Part shown: positions 24,595-34,048 of the stretch, one piece after another
How the letters are laid out: every line of letters begins with the position of its first letter
How positions within the stretch are numbered: position 1 is the first letter of the stretch
DNA from: Hemileia vastatrix
Taxonomy: Eukaryota; Basidiomycota; Pucciniomycetes; Pucciniales; Zaghouaniaceae
Assembly (NCBI GenBank): GCA_030280995.1
Contig: JASXTE010000016.1
Coordinates: 20,069,501-20,133,500 of the forward strand
DNA: 64,000 bases
Direction of reading: 5' to 3'
Made by a program: the position numbers and the translations under genes
Notes under the pieces: generated by a model
Told to the model about the DNA's origin: nothing
Database searches by the model: none
The model's input: the letters and a program-made list of their open reading frames with translations, nothing else

Positions 24595-24649
24595 GTTAAG
24601 ATAATTGAAGATGAAAAGTAGCAAAAACAAGTAGATGAGATGGGGAGGG

Positions 24650-25826
24650 TGTCAGTACTGTCTAGTATATAAGTATGATATAATAGTGTTATTTTATGGT
24701 CCAACTACTTATTAATAAATGATTTAGTGATTAAACCTCAGGGGAAGACTAATAGAATAGTTATACTCAAGTTAAACTCACAATACTTGGATTTAAATGC
24801 GTGCTAGTGGTGGAAAATAGAAGAATAAAATATAGTTATAGCTTTTATAAAGATAATATCAATTTATAAGGGCTTTATAATATATTTCTAGATGTTAATA
24901 ATTGTAGTGTAGTGTTTATTTGAAGTGTAGTAATTGAATGATTATAATAAACCGTCAAAATTCCTCCTTACTTATACCCAAATCCACTGGAGTGCACAGA
25001 CCTTCAATCCAGATGATGTCACTGCTATCCCCGGCAATTACAGCACTGTGAGGGCCCATCACCTCCCCATGGCGTCCACTTCAAGCAGTTTCAACACCCA
25101 GACCTCCAGTAAGGACCCTCCATCACTATTAATAATAACACAGAGTCATACCATAAATAGAAAACCCAGATAAAAGCGGATACCATAAAGAAACAGGTAA
25201 AATAAAAGATCAAAAAGAGATTTAATGAAACTAAAAGCATATAAAGGAAACAAATAAAATGTCCAAGCCCCCAATAACATCCCCAAGCATCCACATTAAC
25301 CCAAAAACATATTTCCAACCCATAAATCCGTGAATAACCATCCAAGGAAGTAATTTTAGTTGTCCAAACTGGGTGTATGCGCCTGATATAGGTGTCTATG
25401 CTTCTGTAGGCGTTGTGAGTCCACTGATTTCGTCCATATGACCTAAAATAAGCAGAAAAACAAAGGTTATAGGCTATTAAGGGGCTAAAACCCACTTATA
25501 TACCTAAATATACATAATATACTGCATATTTCACTGAATATGAGATTTATGTATACATATAAGCTTATGTATGTCAATAATTACTTCATATCACTTAAGA
25601 TAAGTATATTATGACTCCATTAACACCTTAATAAGTATTATTAGGCCATGGATAAGCTATTTAAACTATTATAAATTATATAATAGAATAATAATTATAT
25701 ATATATATAATAAAATAATATATATATTTATTTTAACCTTATTTTTAAGATATAAGCTTAATCTAGTTAAGGTTATCTTATTTTAAGCATAAGAAATACT
25801 CAGTCCTAAGGATATTTAGGCTGACA
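24650..25826 (-). repeat. Family C 3' LTR (1177 bp)
   Basis: On the minus strand it starts TGTCAGCCTAAATATCC and ends ...AGACAGTACTGACA. The first 30 bases share TGTCAGCCT, ATATCC and AGGACTGAGTA with the family B LTR. A hydrophobic 134-codon frame on the minus strand (25091-25495) is present identically in both LTRs, but is broken in the solo LTR at 21275-22452. Confidence 0.95.
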
Positions 25827-25859
25827 CTCCCTCACCCCAAAAAAAACAATAAAAAAAAT
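25827..25859 (-). other. Polypurine tract and T-rich box of family C
   Basis: On the minus strand: a T-rich run, then GGGGTGAGGGAG directly before the 3' LTR. This is the primer for plus-strand DNA synthesis. The same layout, T-run then purine tract ending at TGTCAG, stands before the 3' LTRs of family A (60121-60150) and family B (52622-52654). Confidence 0.8.
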
Positions 25860-25942
25860 GTTAAGACATTTTAATTAATCTTAAGGAATGAAATAATAAA
25901 ATAAAAAATAATTTTTATAATACATATACTGAATGAACAGTA

Positions 25943-28900
25943 TTATTTAGATTTAAATTTTTTCAAGAGATTTTTAAGATCAGAGATTTCATTTTCTGGA
26001 ATCCACTGGTCATATTCACTTGATTTATTTTTAAATCTTAGTAGATACTCAACTCCCTTTTCTTTTGTAAGGTGTCTCTTTTTAAGTATCTTTTCAATTT
26101 CTGCTTTTTCCACTATTTCTTCAGGTTGCTGTTTATGCCATCTTTTTGGAAAGAGAGCAGTATCATTAGAATGGTATGGTTTTATAAGAGAAATAGGAAA
26201 TACTGGATGTTTTCTATCATAAGGTGCATATAGAATAACCTCAACAGCATTATTACCAACCATCTTTTTAACTACAAATGGTCCAATGAATGGATCCTTC
26301 AATTTAACATTACCATTTAAATTGAAATGTAGCGTTGAAATAAGGACTTCATCACCCTCTTTGAACATTTGTTCTTTATGGGCTTTATCCCATCTTTTCT
26401 TTTCATACTCAAAAGCCTTATTTATACATTCTTGAGCATGTTTTCTGCATAATTCCTGCATCTGAAGAAAAGATTTAGTACCTGGATGAATATCCAATCT
26501 AGGTAACTTATTAAGAGTTTTAGCAGGGGTATTAGGTACATAACCCAACCATAACTCAAATGGCTTTTTGCCAGTGACAGAATGTACTGTACTATTATAT
26601 GCAAATTCTAAACCTGGGATAAGGGTTACCCAATCATGCGTGAATTTGTCATTGTCTTTAAAATTTAGACCAAAAGCACAGTATCTTCTTATCATATCTT
26701 CTAAGGTTTGTATCATTCTTTCTGCTAGCCCATCAGTTTGTGGATGGTGTGCTGTAGAAAGTTTTAATTGACACCCTGAAACATCCATAAGTGACGTCCA
26801 GAACTCAGAAGTAAATTTAGGATCTCTGTCAGAAACTATTGCTTTGGGGAAACCTGCTGTATTTAACATTTGTGTCCACCATAAAAAAGCTAAGTCCTTT
26901 GCAGAAACCTCTTTGTGGGTAGGAATAAATTTACACATCTTTGTAAATCTATCTACAATTACCCAGCAGGAGTTATAACTCTTATGCCCTGCTATTGGCA
27001 AACCTGTTACAAAGTCCATGTTAATGATTTCCCATGGAGCTTTTGGTTGCTCAATTTGTTGTAATAAACCAGCTCTTTTTCCTGTTAATCTTTTAGATTT
27101 TTGACAAGAATCACATGTTTCAACATATTTCTGAACATCCTCAGACATGTTAATCCACCAAGCTGTGTTTTTTACTCTGGTTAATGTTTTATGGTAGTCA
27201 AAATGACCTGCTAATATATCATCATGACATATACTTAACATTAACTCCTTCATTGAAGGGGGAATTACAATTACATTACTTAATTTTTTCCTGTAATATA
27301 TAAAACCATCCTCAATGGAAAATTTTCCTTTCTCTAATGCCTCTTTATACTTATCTGGTAATGTTTTTATTAAAACATTCATTGAAGCATTAGATGGATC
27401 ATTTAATATTGTAGTTAATTTACTTAAGTCAGGATCTGAATTATAATTATCAAGAATTGATTGCATAAATTCATCCTCAAGATCTACAATATAAATGCCA
27501 TAAATGTTAATAATCTCTGATTCAGGAACATAAGCAGGATTATCATCATTATTAGGCAGAGGTACTCTAGATAACAGGTCTACATTAGAGTGTAAGGTTC
27601 CTGCTCTATGTGTAATAGTCATCCGTCCTCTGTATTCTTGTACAGCTAATTGCCATCTAAACATGTGTCTATTAGGAGTTTTCATGTTTAAGAGTGACTT
27701 AACTGCACTACAGTCAGTTATTAACTCAAATTTTTGGTCTTCAAGGTAATAATGTAGCTTTTCAAGAGCCCATACTACTGCCAAACATTCAAGTTGAGTA
27801 GCACCATATTTTAATTCACTACTTCTCAGAGTACGTGAAATATAGCAGATTACTACTTCTGACATTTTACCTTCAATAAGTTGTTTTTGATGCAAAGCAG
27901 CACCCAGTCCAATAAAACTTGCATCTGTATATAATACAAAAGGTAATTGGAAATCTGGTAATCCCAAGATAGGAGCTGTCATTAAGCATTCTTTCAACTT
28001 ATTAAAAGCATGTTGTCTTTCATTATTCCAAATGAAAGCTTCTGATTTCTTTATCAGTGTGGTCAGTGGTGCAGCAATTGATTGGTAGTTTTTTATATAT
28101 TGTCTATAATAACCACACATTCCAAGAAAAGATTGTACATCCTTCACATTTTGAGGAATGCCAATATTCTTTATTGCAGCCACTTTATTTTGGTCTACAC
28201 ATATTTGTAAGCCAGATACAATATGACCAAGCACTTTTAAAGATTCAAACCCAAATTTACATTTTTTCAATGCAAGGGTCATTTTTATTTCATCCATTTT
28301 CTGAAATACTTTCCTTAAATGGATTAAGTGTTCATCAAAAGTTTTAGAGAACACTATGATGTCATCAATGTATACCATTAACCATCCCTCAATCATTTCA
28401 TTATGGAATGTTATATCCATTAACTTTTGAAATACTGATGGAGCATTCTTTGGTCCAAATGGCATTCTGACATACTTATAAATTCCCATGTGTGTTGTTA
28501 TCAACAAAAAGTTCTGTGAATTCTTTTCAACAGGAATTTGATGGTACCCTTTATTTCCATCTAGGCAACTTATATATTTAGCACCTTTAAGGGTAGCATG
28601 TATAGAGGCAATCCTTGGCAAGGGATAAATATCATCTACTGTAAATGTATTTAATGCTCTATAATCACCGCACAGTCTTGCTTTATCTTGTTCATAAGAA
28701 ATCAGCACTGGTGATATTACACAATATTTTGGTGTAGTTTCAACCTTCTCAAGAATGTTCATCTTTAATAACATCTTAATATTATCCTCTATGTCTTTCC
28801 TCTTCATTGGTGAAGCAGGATAAGGTTTCTTTTTAAGACTAGCAGGAATATTATCCATGTCACAGGTTAAACTAATTTTCATTTCATGATCTTTTACAAG

Positions 28901-31804
28901 GCCAAGTTCATTTGTACCATGTGCAAAAGCCATTGGAAAAGCTTTAATTAATTCCAAAATATTATCTTTCTCAGTTTCACTTATCTGAGTGCCAAATGAT
29001 GCTTTTGAAATTTCTGTTTCCAGAAGTTCCAACTCATTGGATTCTCTTCCTTTAGACGGGGAATTTGTTACTGACTCAATGTGTAAGACTGTGTTAAAAG
29101 AATTTATTTTAAATTTCCTTTTACCATTCATGCCAATTGTAAAATTATTATTAGCAGGGTCTAATTTTACACCAAATTTAGTCAGAATATCATTTCCAAT
29201 GATAAAACAGTTACTACAATTTGTATTATCCATTACTACAAAGTCACAAGTTACCCTTACATAACCATGTTGGTGTTTAAAGAAAACAGCAGCTTTGTAT
29301 TTACCAATGGGGTGTAGTACTGATCCAAAACCTCTCCAATTTTTATTCTGAAGTGGTTCAAGCTTAAACTTATATTCACTATCAATTTTCTGTAATGTAT
29401 TAGTGGAAACAACTGAACCAGCAGCTCCTGTGTCCAATACTATATTAACATTTTCACCAGAAATGATAGCTGGAACCGTGATAGGTGTCATTTTAAAGTT
29501 ATCAGCTTGTATATCCTTAATGATTTCAGCATCCTCAAAATTCATTAAAGATTCATTTGAGTCCATATTTAATATTGGATTTTCAAAGATGGACAAATCA
29601 TCTTCCAACATACAGACTTCATTTTCATCACTATATGAGATATTGCTGTCATAATCACTTGATTCTTTACTTTTTTCAGTTTCAGTTTCAGATTCACGTT
29701 GATTTTCAACAATATTTATGTTTTTCTCACATTTGTGACCTTTTACCCAAGGTTTGTTACACTTATAACAAGTATTTGTTTCATACTTTTTAGGTACTAC
29801 AGGTGCAGTAGGTTTTTTCTGCTTCTCCTGAAGTGTTTTTGAATTCTGAGATTTTACAGGTTCAATATTTTGTTTATAAGTGGAATACCTTGATTCATAC
29901 TTATGGTTCAATAATATTTCATTGCAAATATTAATAAAATCAGAATATTCAGTAACATTAAATGTTCTAGCTACAACAATATCTCTGACAGATATAGGTA
30001 ATTTGTAAATTATCTTATCTTTCCATAAGTTAAAATCCATATGAGGCTCAATGGCTTTTAAGATTTTGTTTAAAGTCATTAAAAATACCATAGGTTTGTC
30101 ACCATTCAACGGATTATACCTAGTTTTCTCATACAGTCTCTGCTGAGTAAGCCTGAATTTAGAACCTCCAAATTGTTTTTCAATAAGTTGTTTCCATTCA
30201 GCCCAAGAGTAGTCTCTACCCTCACTTAAGACAGCTTCAAACCATAATAAAGCAACATCCTTAAATAAAGAAATTAATTTTGATGTTATCTCTTCATCTG
30301 GTAACTTATATGAGAATTTCAAGTTGTCAATTCTTTGAATAAAATGTTGCCAATCAGAGCTGGCTTCCCCATCATAAGTTGGGTACTGATCTATCTTAGG
30401 CCAGTTCTTCTGATTGGATTTTATCTCACTAATCTTAGGTAAATTCAATAACTCATTTACTTTTGATAAATGGTCTTGTATTTCTTCCTGCACGGATTTG
30501 TGACTTACATTTTCAGATTTGACACTACCACCAGATGGTTTCAATTGTGGTGGTATAGGGAAGGAATGAGATTCACTTTTGCCAATGAAAGGATTATTAT
30601 TATATTGATTATACTTATGATTATCCTGGTTCATTAGTAGATTGGCAGTTTCAATCTCAACTTTAGTTAATCTTTGTAGCAACTCAGAGACACTTTGATT
30701 TGTCTGTGCAAAAGATAACTTTGTTCTTGATTCAGTCTTTAATAAGTGTGTTTCATATAATTTTTCTAACTCACAAAATTTGTTTGAAAGGTCATTATAT
30801 TTATTACTCAATGAATCATATTTAAGAGTTAGAGACAAATGTTCTTTCTCTAATTCTTTATTACGTGTTGCTAATTGAGAAATGTTCAATGTTAAGGATG
30901 AAATTGTATCACTAGTGAGCTTAACTGTCTGTTCCTCACAATCAGTCATTCTATTCCACAATGCTGAAACAATTCTATGGACAGTTGGATTATTGTTAAA
31001 ATATTCCATGTCCTCCTTTTCAATTCTCTCACTCTCCTGTGAAGTACTCATCTCACTAGTAGGTGGTTGCAACTGAGGATTAACTGTATTATCATTGTAT
31101 ATAGTACTGTTATTATGGATAAAAGACAAGTCAGGTGTATCTACTCTAAAACCTAAATTTCTTAAATCCTCCTCTATTTTTTGTACAGATTTAACATCAA
31201 TAGAATTACCTATATTGTAATTATCAGTATTATGTCTAATCTGAGAGGGTAAGTTACTTACCAAGGGATGGTTGCCAGGCCTGATTTTTGGCGCTTTTTT
31301 CCCTTGTAAGGGTGAGCTGAGGAAGTCAGATGAGGGGGTGGATCCCTGTTGCAACTGTGGCTTGTCCACTGTTGGTGAAACCAGTCCCATTTCCATTTGT
31401 CTACCAGGATTTTCTCCTGGGAGTGAGTGGACCCTCCTTGGATAGGGGGTTGCTGATTTGATTGACTGGGCAGGCCTCCCTTTAATTCTGCCATTGCCTG
31501 ATTCATCTGCTGAAATCCTACCTTGCAATTGTTTTGCAACTGCTCTACTTCTTTGAACATGAGAGATTTTGATTCCTCTAGCTTCAGAACCTGTTTGGCC
31601 AGGTGGGACAGTTGATCCTGAAGAGGAGGAGACGTCTTTTTGATAGTTATCTTTTTTAAGAGGGCGTCCTTTTCCTCTATACTCATGCTTTCTGGTTGGG
31701 GGTACTGTTGTCCCTCCATGGTGATGTCCTGGAAAGTTTTTATTAGCTTTAGACCTGGTATTATAAGCAGGCTGTTCACTTACACTATCCTGGGGAGCAC
31801 TCAT
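25943..31804 (-). CDS. Family C Gag-Pol polyprotein (1953 aa), intact
   Basis: Start at ATG 31804 (M-S-A-P-Q-D-S), A at -3, shortly after a probable leader intron. In order: a disordered Ser/Pro/Lys-rich N-terminus (residues 1-200), coiled coil (about 290-390), capsid-like region (about 465-640, N-W-P-K-I-D-Q-Y-P-T), zinc knuckle C-Y-K-C ... G-H-K-C (about 680), aspartic protease D-T-G-A-A-G (D791), RT with Y-I-D-D (1145-1148), RNase H with T-D-A-S and T-D-C-S, an H2C2 zinc region, integrase D1597, D1659, E1695 (35 residues between the last two), and a chromodomain (about 1900-1945). Makes virus-like particles, copies RNA to cDNA and inserts it. All catalytic residues are present. One frame with no gag-pol shift, so the Gag:Pol ratio must be set otherwise. 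Its N-terminal ~170 codons are overlapped by a +1-frame ORF. Confidence 0.97.
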   Translation of the reverse strand: MSAPQDSVSEQPAYNTRSKANKNFPGHHHGGTTVPPTRKHEYRGKGRPLKKDNYQKDVSSSSGSTVPPGQTGSEARGIKISHVQRSRAVAKQLQGRISADESGNGRIKGRPAQSIKSATPYPRRVHSLPGENPGRQMEMGLVSPTVDKPQLQQGSTPSSDFLSSPLQGKKAPKIRPGNHPLVSNLPSQIRHNTDNYNIGNSIDVKSVQKIEEDLRNLGFRVDTPDLSFIHNNSTIYNDNTVNPQLQPPTSEMSTSQESERIEKEDMEYFNNNPTVHRIVSALWNRMTDCEEQTVKLTSDTISSLTLNISQLATRNKELEKEHLSLTLKYDSLSNKYNDLSNKFCELEKLYETHLLKTESRTKLSFAQTNQSVSELLQRLTKVEIETANLLMNQDNHKYNQYNNNPFIGKSESHSFPIPPQLKPSGGSVKSENVSHKSVQEEIQDHLSKVNELLNLPKISEIKSNQKNWPKIDQYPTYDGEASSDWQHFIQRIDNLKFSYKLPDEEITSKLISLFKDVALLWFEAVLSEGRDYSWAEWKQLIEKQFGGSKFRLTQQRLYEKTRYNPLNGDKPMVFLMTLNKILKAIEPHMDFNLWKDKIIYKLPISVRDIVVARTFNVTEYSDFINICNEILLNHKYESRYSTYKQNIEPVKSQNSKTLQEKQKKPTAPVVPKKYETNTCYKCNKPWVKGHKCEKNINIVENQRESETETEKSKESSDYDSNISYSDENEVCMLEDDLSIFENPILNMDSNESLMNFEDAEIIKDIQADNFKMTPITVPAIISGENVNIVLDTGAAGSVVSTNTLQKIDSEYKFKLEPLQNKNWRGFGSVLHPIGKYKAAVFFKHQHGYVRVTCDFVVMDNTNCSNCFIIGNDILTKFGVKLDPANNNFTIGMNGKRKFKINSFNTVLHIESVTNSPSKGRESNELELLETEISKASFGTQISETEKDNILELIKAFPMAFAHGTNELGLVKDHEMKISLTCDMDNIPASLKKKPYPASPMKRKDIEDNIKMLLKMNILEKVETTPKYCVISPVLISYEQDKARLCGDYRALNTFTVDDIYPLPRIASIHATLKGAKYISCLDGNKGYHQIPVEKNSQNFLLITTHMGIYKYVRMPFGPKNAPSVFQKLMDITFHNEMIEGWLMVYIDDIIVFSKTFDEHLIHLRKVFQKMDEIKMTLALKKCKFGFESLKVLGHIVSGLQICVDQNKVAAIKNIGIPQNVKDVQSFLGMCGYYRQYIKNYQSIAAPLTTLIKKSEAFIWNNERQHAFNKLKECLMTAPILGLPDFQLPFVLYTDASFIGLGAALHQKQLIEGKMSEVVICYISRTLRSSELKYGATQLECLAVVWALEKLHYYLEDQKFELITDCSAVKSLLNMKTPNRHMFRWQLAVQEYRGRMTITHRAGTLHSNVDLLSRVPLPNNDDNPAYVPESEIINIYGIYIVDLEDEFMQSILDNYNSDPDLSKLTTILNDPSNASMNVLIKTLPDKYKEALEKGKFSIEDGFIYYRKKLSNVIVIPPSMKELMLSICHDDILAGHFDYHKTLTRVKNTAWWINMSEDVQKYVETCDSCQKSKRLTGKRAGLLQQIEQPKAPWEIINMDFVTGLPIAGHKSYNSCWVIVDRFTKMCKFIPTHKEVSAKDLAFLWWTQMLNTAGFPKAIVSDRDPKFTSEFWTSLMDVSGCQLKLSTAHHPQTDGLAERMIQTLEDMIRRYCAFGLNFKDNDKFTHDWVTLIPGLEFAYNSTVHSVTGKKPFELWLGYVPNTPAKTLNKLPRLDIHPGTKSFLQMQELCRKHAQECINKAFEYEKKRWDKAHKEQMFKEGDEVLISTLHFNLNGNVKLKDPFIGPFVVKKMVGNNAVEVILYAPYDRKHPVFPISLIKPYHSNDTALFPKRWHKQQPEEIVEKAEIEKILKKRHLTKEKGVEYLLRFKNKSSEYDQWIPENEISDLKNLLKKFKSK
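31258..31719 (-). CDS. Overlapping +1-frame ORF in family C gag (153 aa)
   Basis: Starts at ATG 31719 (M-E-G-Q-Q-Y-P) and ends with I-P-W-stop; the frame is open further upstream to 31779. It overlaps the Gag-Pol N-terminus in the +1 frame. Contents: S-M-S-I-E-E-K-D-A-L-L-K-K, a heptad-like helix with L-S-H-L-A-K-Q-V-L-K-L-E-E and V-G-F-Q-Q-M-N-Q-A-M, then K-W-K-W-D-W-F and the basic tail H-P-Y-K-G-K-K-R-Q-K. All of these recur in the family B ORF and the last three also in family A, while the Gag frame here is low-complexity. I do not recognise the protein. Tryptophan and basic residues hint at nucleic acid or protein binding, which is only a guess, and how it would be translated is unknown. 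Confidence 0.6.
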   Translation of the reverse strand: MEGQQYPQPESMSIEEKDALLKKITIKKTSPPLQDQLSHLAKQVLKLEESKSLMFKEVEQLQNNCKVGFQQMNQAMAELKGGLPSQSNQQPPIQGGSTHSQEKILVDKWKWDWFHQQWTSHSCNRDPPPHLTSSAHPYKGKKRQKSGLATIPW

Positions 31805-32300
31805 ATTGTTCAGAATAACAATATTTTACGTCTACAAAAGGAAAAAACTCTTTGGAATTAGTAGACAAAAGATATTAGTAATTATATTACTAATAAAAAA
31901 GCAATGGAGCTTACCCTGAATTTATATCTTTATTTATGTAAATAAAATATAAGAAAAATTCGAAAAAATCTGTTAAAAATATAATAATAAGTTTAACTAG
32001 ACCTCTATAAGGGTGAATAATTAGCTTACCAAGCTTTAGCCAAATACCAATTTTATTGGGTGTTATATTGGTGTCCAAATACCAAGTGAAATTGGGTTTA
32101 TATTGGGTACAGTTACTACTGTAAATATCTAATTTTTATGATAAAAAATTAGTACAATTATTATAAGGATTCTTTTCCGCAATCAATGAGTTATGATGAC
32201 CCACTAATATGCAGCAGACCCAAATATTTGGTTAATTTTGAGTTATACTAAGGTAAAAATCACGTCCCAAGGCTTATACTAAATAATAAGTAAAATATAA
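31805..32300 (-). promoter_or_regulatory. Family C untranslated leader with probable intron
   Basis: About 500 AT-rich bases between primer-binding site and start codon. On the minus strand GGTAAGCTCC near 31915 could be a splice donor and TTTTGTAG near 31832 an acceptor, placing an intron of about 80 bp just upstream of the ATG. The short phrase TTGGTATTTGG(C/A) occurs twice (about 32045-32090). No uORF of note. Confidence 0.45.
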
Positions 32301-32315
32301 GGAAAGACCCCCAAT
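32301..32315 (-). other. Primer-binding site of family C
   Basis: On the minus strand the LTR end CTGACA is followed by ATTGGGGGTCTTTCC. Families A (ATTGGGATCCTTTCC) and B (ATTGGGGACCTTTCC) have related sequences at the same place: TGGG, variable core, CTTTCC. The TGG start fits a tRNA 3' end; the tRNA species is not determinable here. Confidence 0.7.
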
Positions 32316-33492
32316 TGTCAGTACTGTCTAGTATATAAGTATGATATAATAGTGTTATTTTATGGTCCAACTACTTATTAATAAATGATTTAGTGATTAA
32401 ACCTCAGGGGAAGACTAATAGAATAGTTATACTCAAGTTAAACTCACAATACTTGGATTTAAATGCGTGCTAGTGGTGGAAAATAGAAGAATAAAATATA
32501 GTTATAGCTTTTATAAAGATAATATCAATTTATAAGGGCTTTATAATATATTTCTAGATGTTAATAATTGTAGTGTAGTGTTTATTTGAAGTGTAGTAAT
32601 TGAATGATTATAATAAACCGTCAAAATTCCTCCTTACTTATACCCAAATCCACTGGAGTGCACAGACCTTCAATCCAGATGATGTCACTGCTATCCCCGG
32701 CAATTACAGCACTGTGAGGGCCCATCACCTCCCCATGGCGTCCACTTCAAGCAGTTTCAACACCCAGACCTCCAGTAAGGACCCTCCATCACTATTAATA
32801 ATAACACAGAGTCATACCATAAATAGAAAACCCAGATAAAAGCGGATACCATAAAGAAACAGGTAAAATAAAAGATCAAAAAGAGATTTAATGAAACTAA
32901 AAGCATATAAAGGAAACAAATAAAATGTCCAAGCCCCCAATAACATCCCCAAGCATCCACATTAACCCAAAAACATATTTCCAACCCATAAATCCGTGAA
33001 TAACCATCCAAGGAAGTAATTTTAGTTGTCCAAACTGGGTGTATGCGCCTGATATAGGTGTCTATGCTTCTGTAGGCGTTGTGAGTCCACTGATTTCGTC
33101 CATATGACCTAAAATAAGCAGAAAAACAAAGGTTATAGGCTATTAAGGGGCTAAAACCCACTTATATACCTAAATATACATAATATACTGCATATTTCAC
33201 TGAATATGAGATTTATGTATACATATAAGCTTATGTATGTCAATAATTACTTCATATCACTTAAGATAAGTATATTATGACTCCATTAACACCTTAATAA
33301 GTATTATTAGGCCATGGATAAGCTATTTAAACTATTATAAATTATATAATAGAATAATAATTATATATATATATAATAAAATAATATATATATTTATTTT
33401 AACCTTATTTTTAAGATATAAGCTTAATCTAGTTAAGGTTATCTTATTTTAAGCATAAGAAATACTCAGTCCTAAGGATATTTAGGCTGACA
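32316..33492 (-). repeat. Family C 5' LTR (1177 bp)
   Basis: Apparently identical to the 3' LTR at 24650-25826. Carries promoter and transcript start for the element on the minus strand. Flanked outside by the GAGGG duplication. Confidence 0.95.
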
Positions 33493-33779
33493 GAGGGGTT
33501 CTGAATGGATAGAATAAATAGACAGGATGGGAGTGCACAGCAAGGTAGGGAGGCTGGCACATCCAGCAAGTTGTCCAAGATGTGGTTATGAAGATTTGAG
33601 GATAAAAATGTCAGATAAGAGGTGAACATAGACACATAAAAGGTCTAATAACCCAATTATTAGCCAAAATAATTGCAGAAGATAATTTGGGTATAATGAT
33701 TTTTATCCACAATTAATTTAATTGAAGATCCCTTGACATTGATACCCCCTATTAAGTGTGTCTGGGTTTCAACATTCAA

Positions 33780-34045
33780 TCAATGGGGGCAAGATGGTCC
33801 ATGTGGTTTGACCATTGCCTGGATGGCCACTAGTCACTTGCCTTGACTTTTGTGTCGCAGGTTCAAATCCTTGCTACCTCACCCCCTTTTAACCACACCC
33901 TCTTTGTCCATGGTTGGCACTCTTGTTTTCATGCTGGTGTTGATGTCTTGTTCTCCCAGTGATATCTTTATTCTCCCTCAGCAACCTATGGTGGATGGAC
34001 ACGTGTGTGAAGGCTGGAGAACCCACCCCACTTTGCCATCCCCCC
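33780..34045 (+). repeat. tRNA-like SINE candidate
   Basis: A GC-richer island in AT-rich DNA. It contains an A-box-like TGGTCCATGTGG (33795-33806) and a perfect B box GGTTCAAATCC (33860-33870). A 5-bp D stem (TGGTC/GACCA) and an imperfect T stem can be drawn, but the anticodon arm and acceptor stem do not fold properly. That fits the polymerase III promoter head of a SINE or a decayed long-variable-arm tRNA, followed by about 170 bp of unrelated body. No poly-A tail or target duplication was found. Confidence 0.4.
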
Positions 34046-34048
34046 ATT

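Larger units (their letters stand above)
24650..33492 (-). mobile_element. Family C Ty3/gypsy chromovirus, complete and apparently intact
   Basis: 8843 bp on the minus strand: 5' LTR 32316-33492, primer-binding region, leader, one Gag-Pol frame (25943-31804), purine tract and 3' LTR 24650-25826. A perfect 5-bp duplication, GAGGG, flanks it (24645-24649 and 33493-33497). I found no difference between the two 1177-bp LTRs by eye, and the coding frame has no stop, so the insertion is very recent and the copy may be autonomous. It sits inside Harbinger-like copy 2, about 55 bp upstream of the Myb/SANT-like start codon. Confidence 0.95.
22493..33752. mobile_element. PIF/Harbinger-like element, copy 2, split by a gypsy insertion
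   Basis: Left end AGGGGTTATCAATGTTCAGG (22493 on) and right end GATCCCTTGACATTGATACC plus CCCT (ending 33752) are inverted repeats of each other with a few mismatches. ATT adjoins both ends, consistent with a 3-bp target duplication, though the phase is ambiguous by one base. Without the 8.84-kb retrotransposon the element is about 2.4 kb and carries a transposase fragment (+) and a Myb/SANT-like gene (-), the usual two-gene layout of Harbinger elements. The transposase catalytic part is missing, so it could move only if helped. Confidence 0.65.

Noticed and set aside
24483..24704. Minus-strand frame of 73 codons
   Set aside because: It runs across the boundary between the family C LTR and the Harbinger-like element, so it is a junction artefact.
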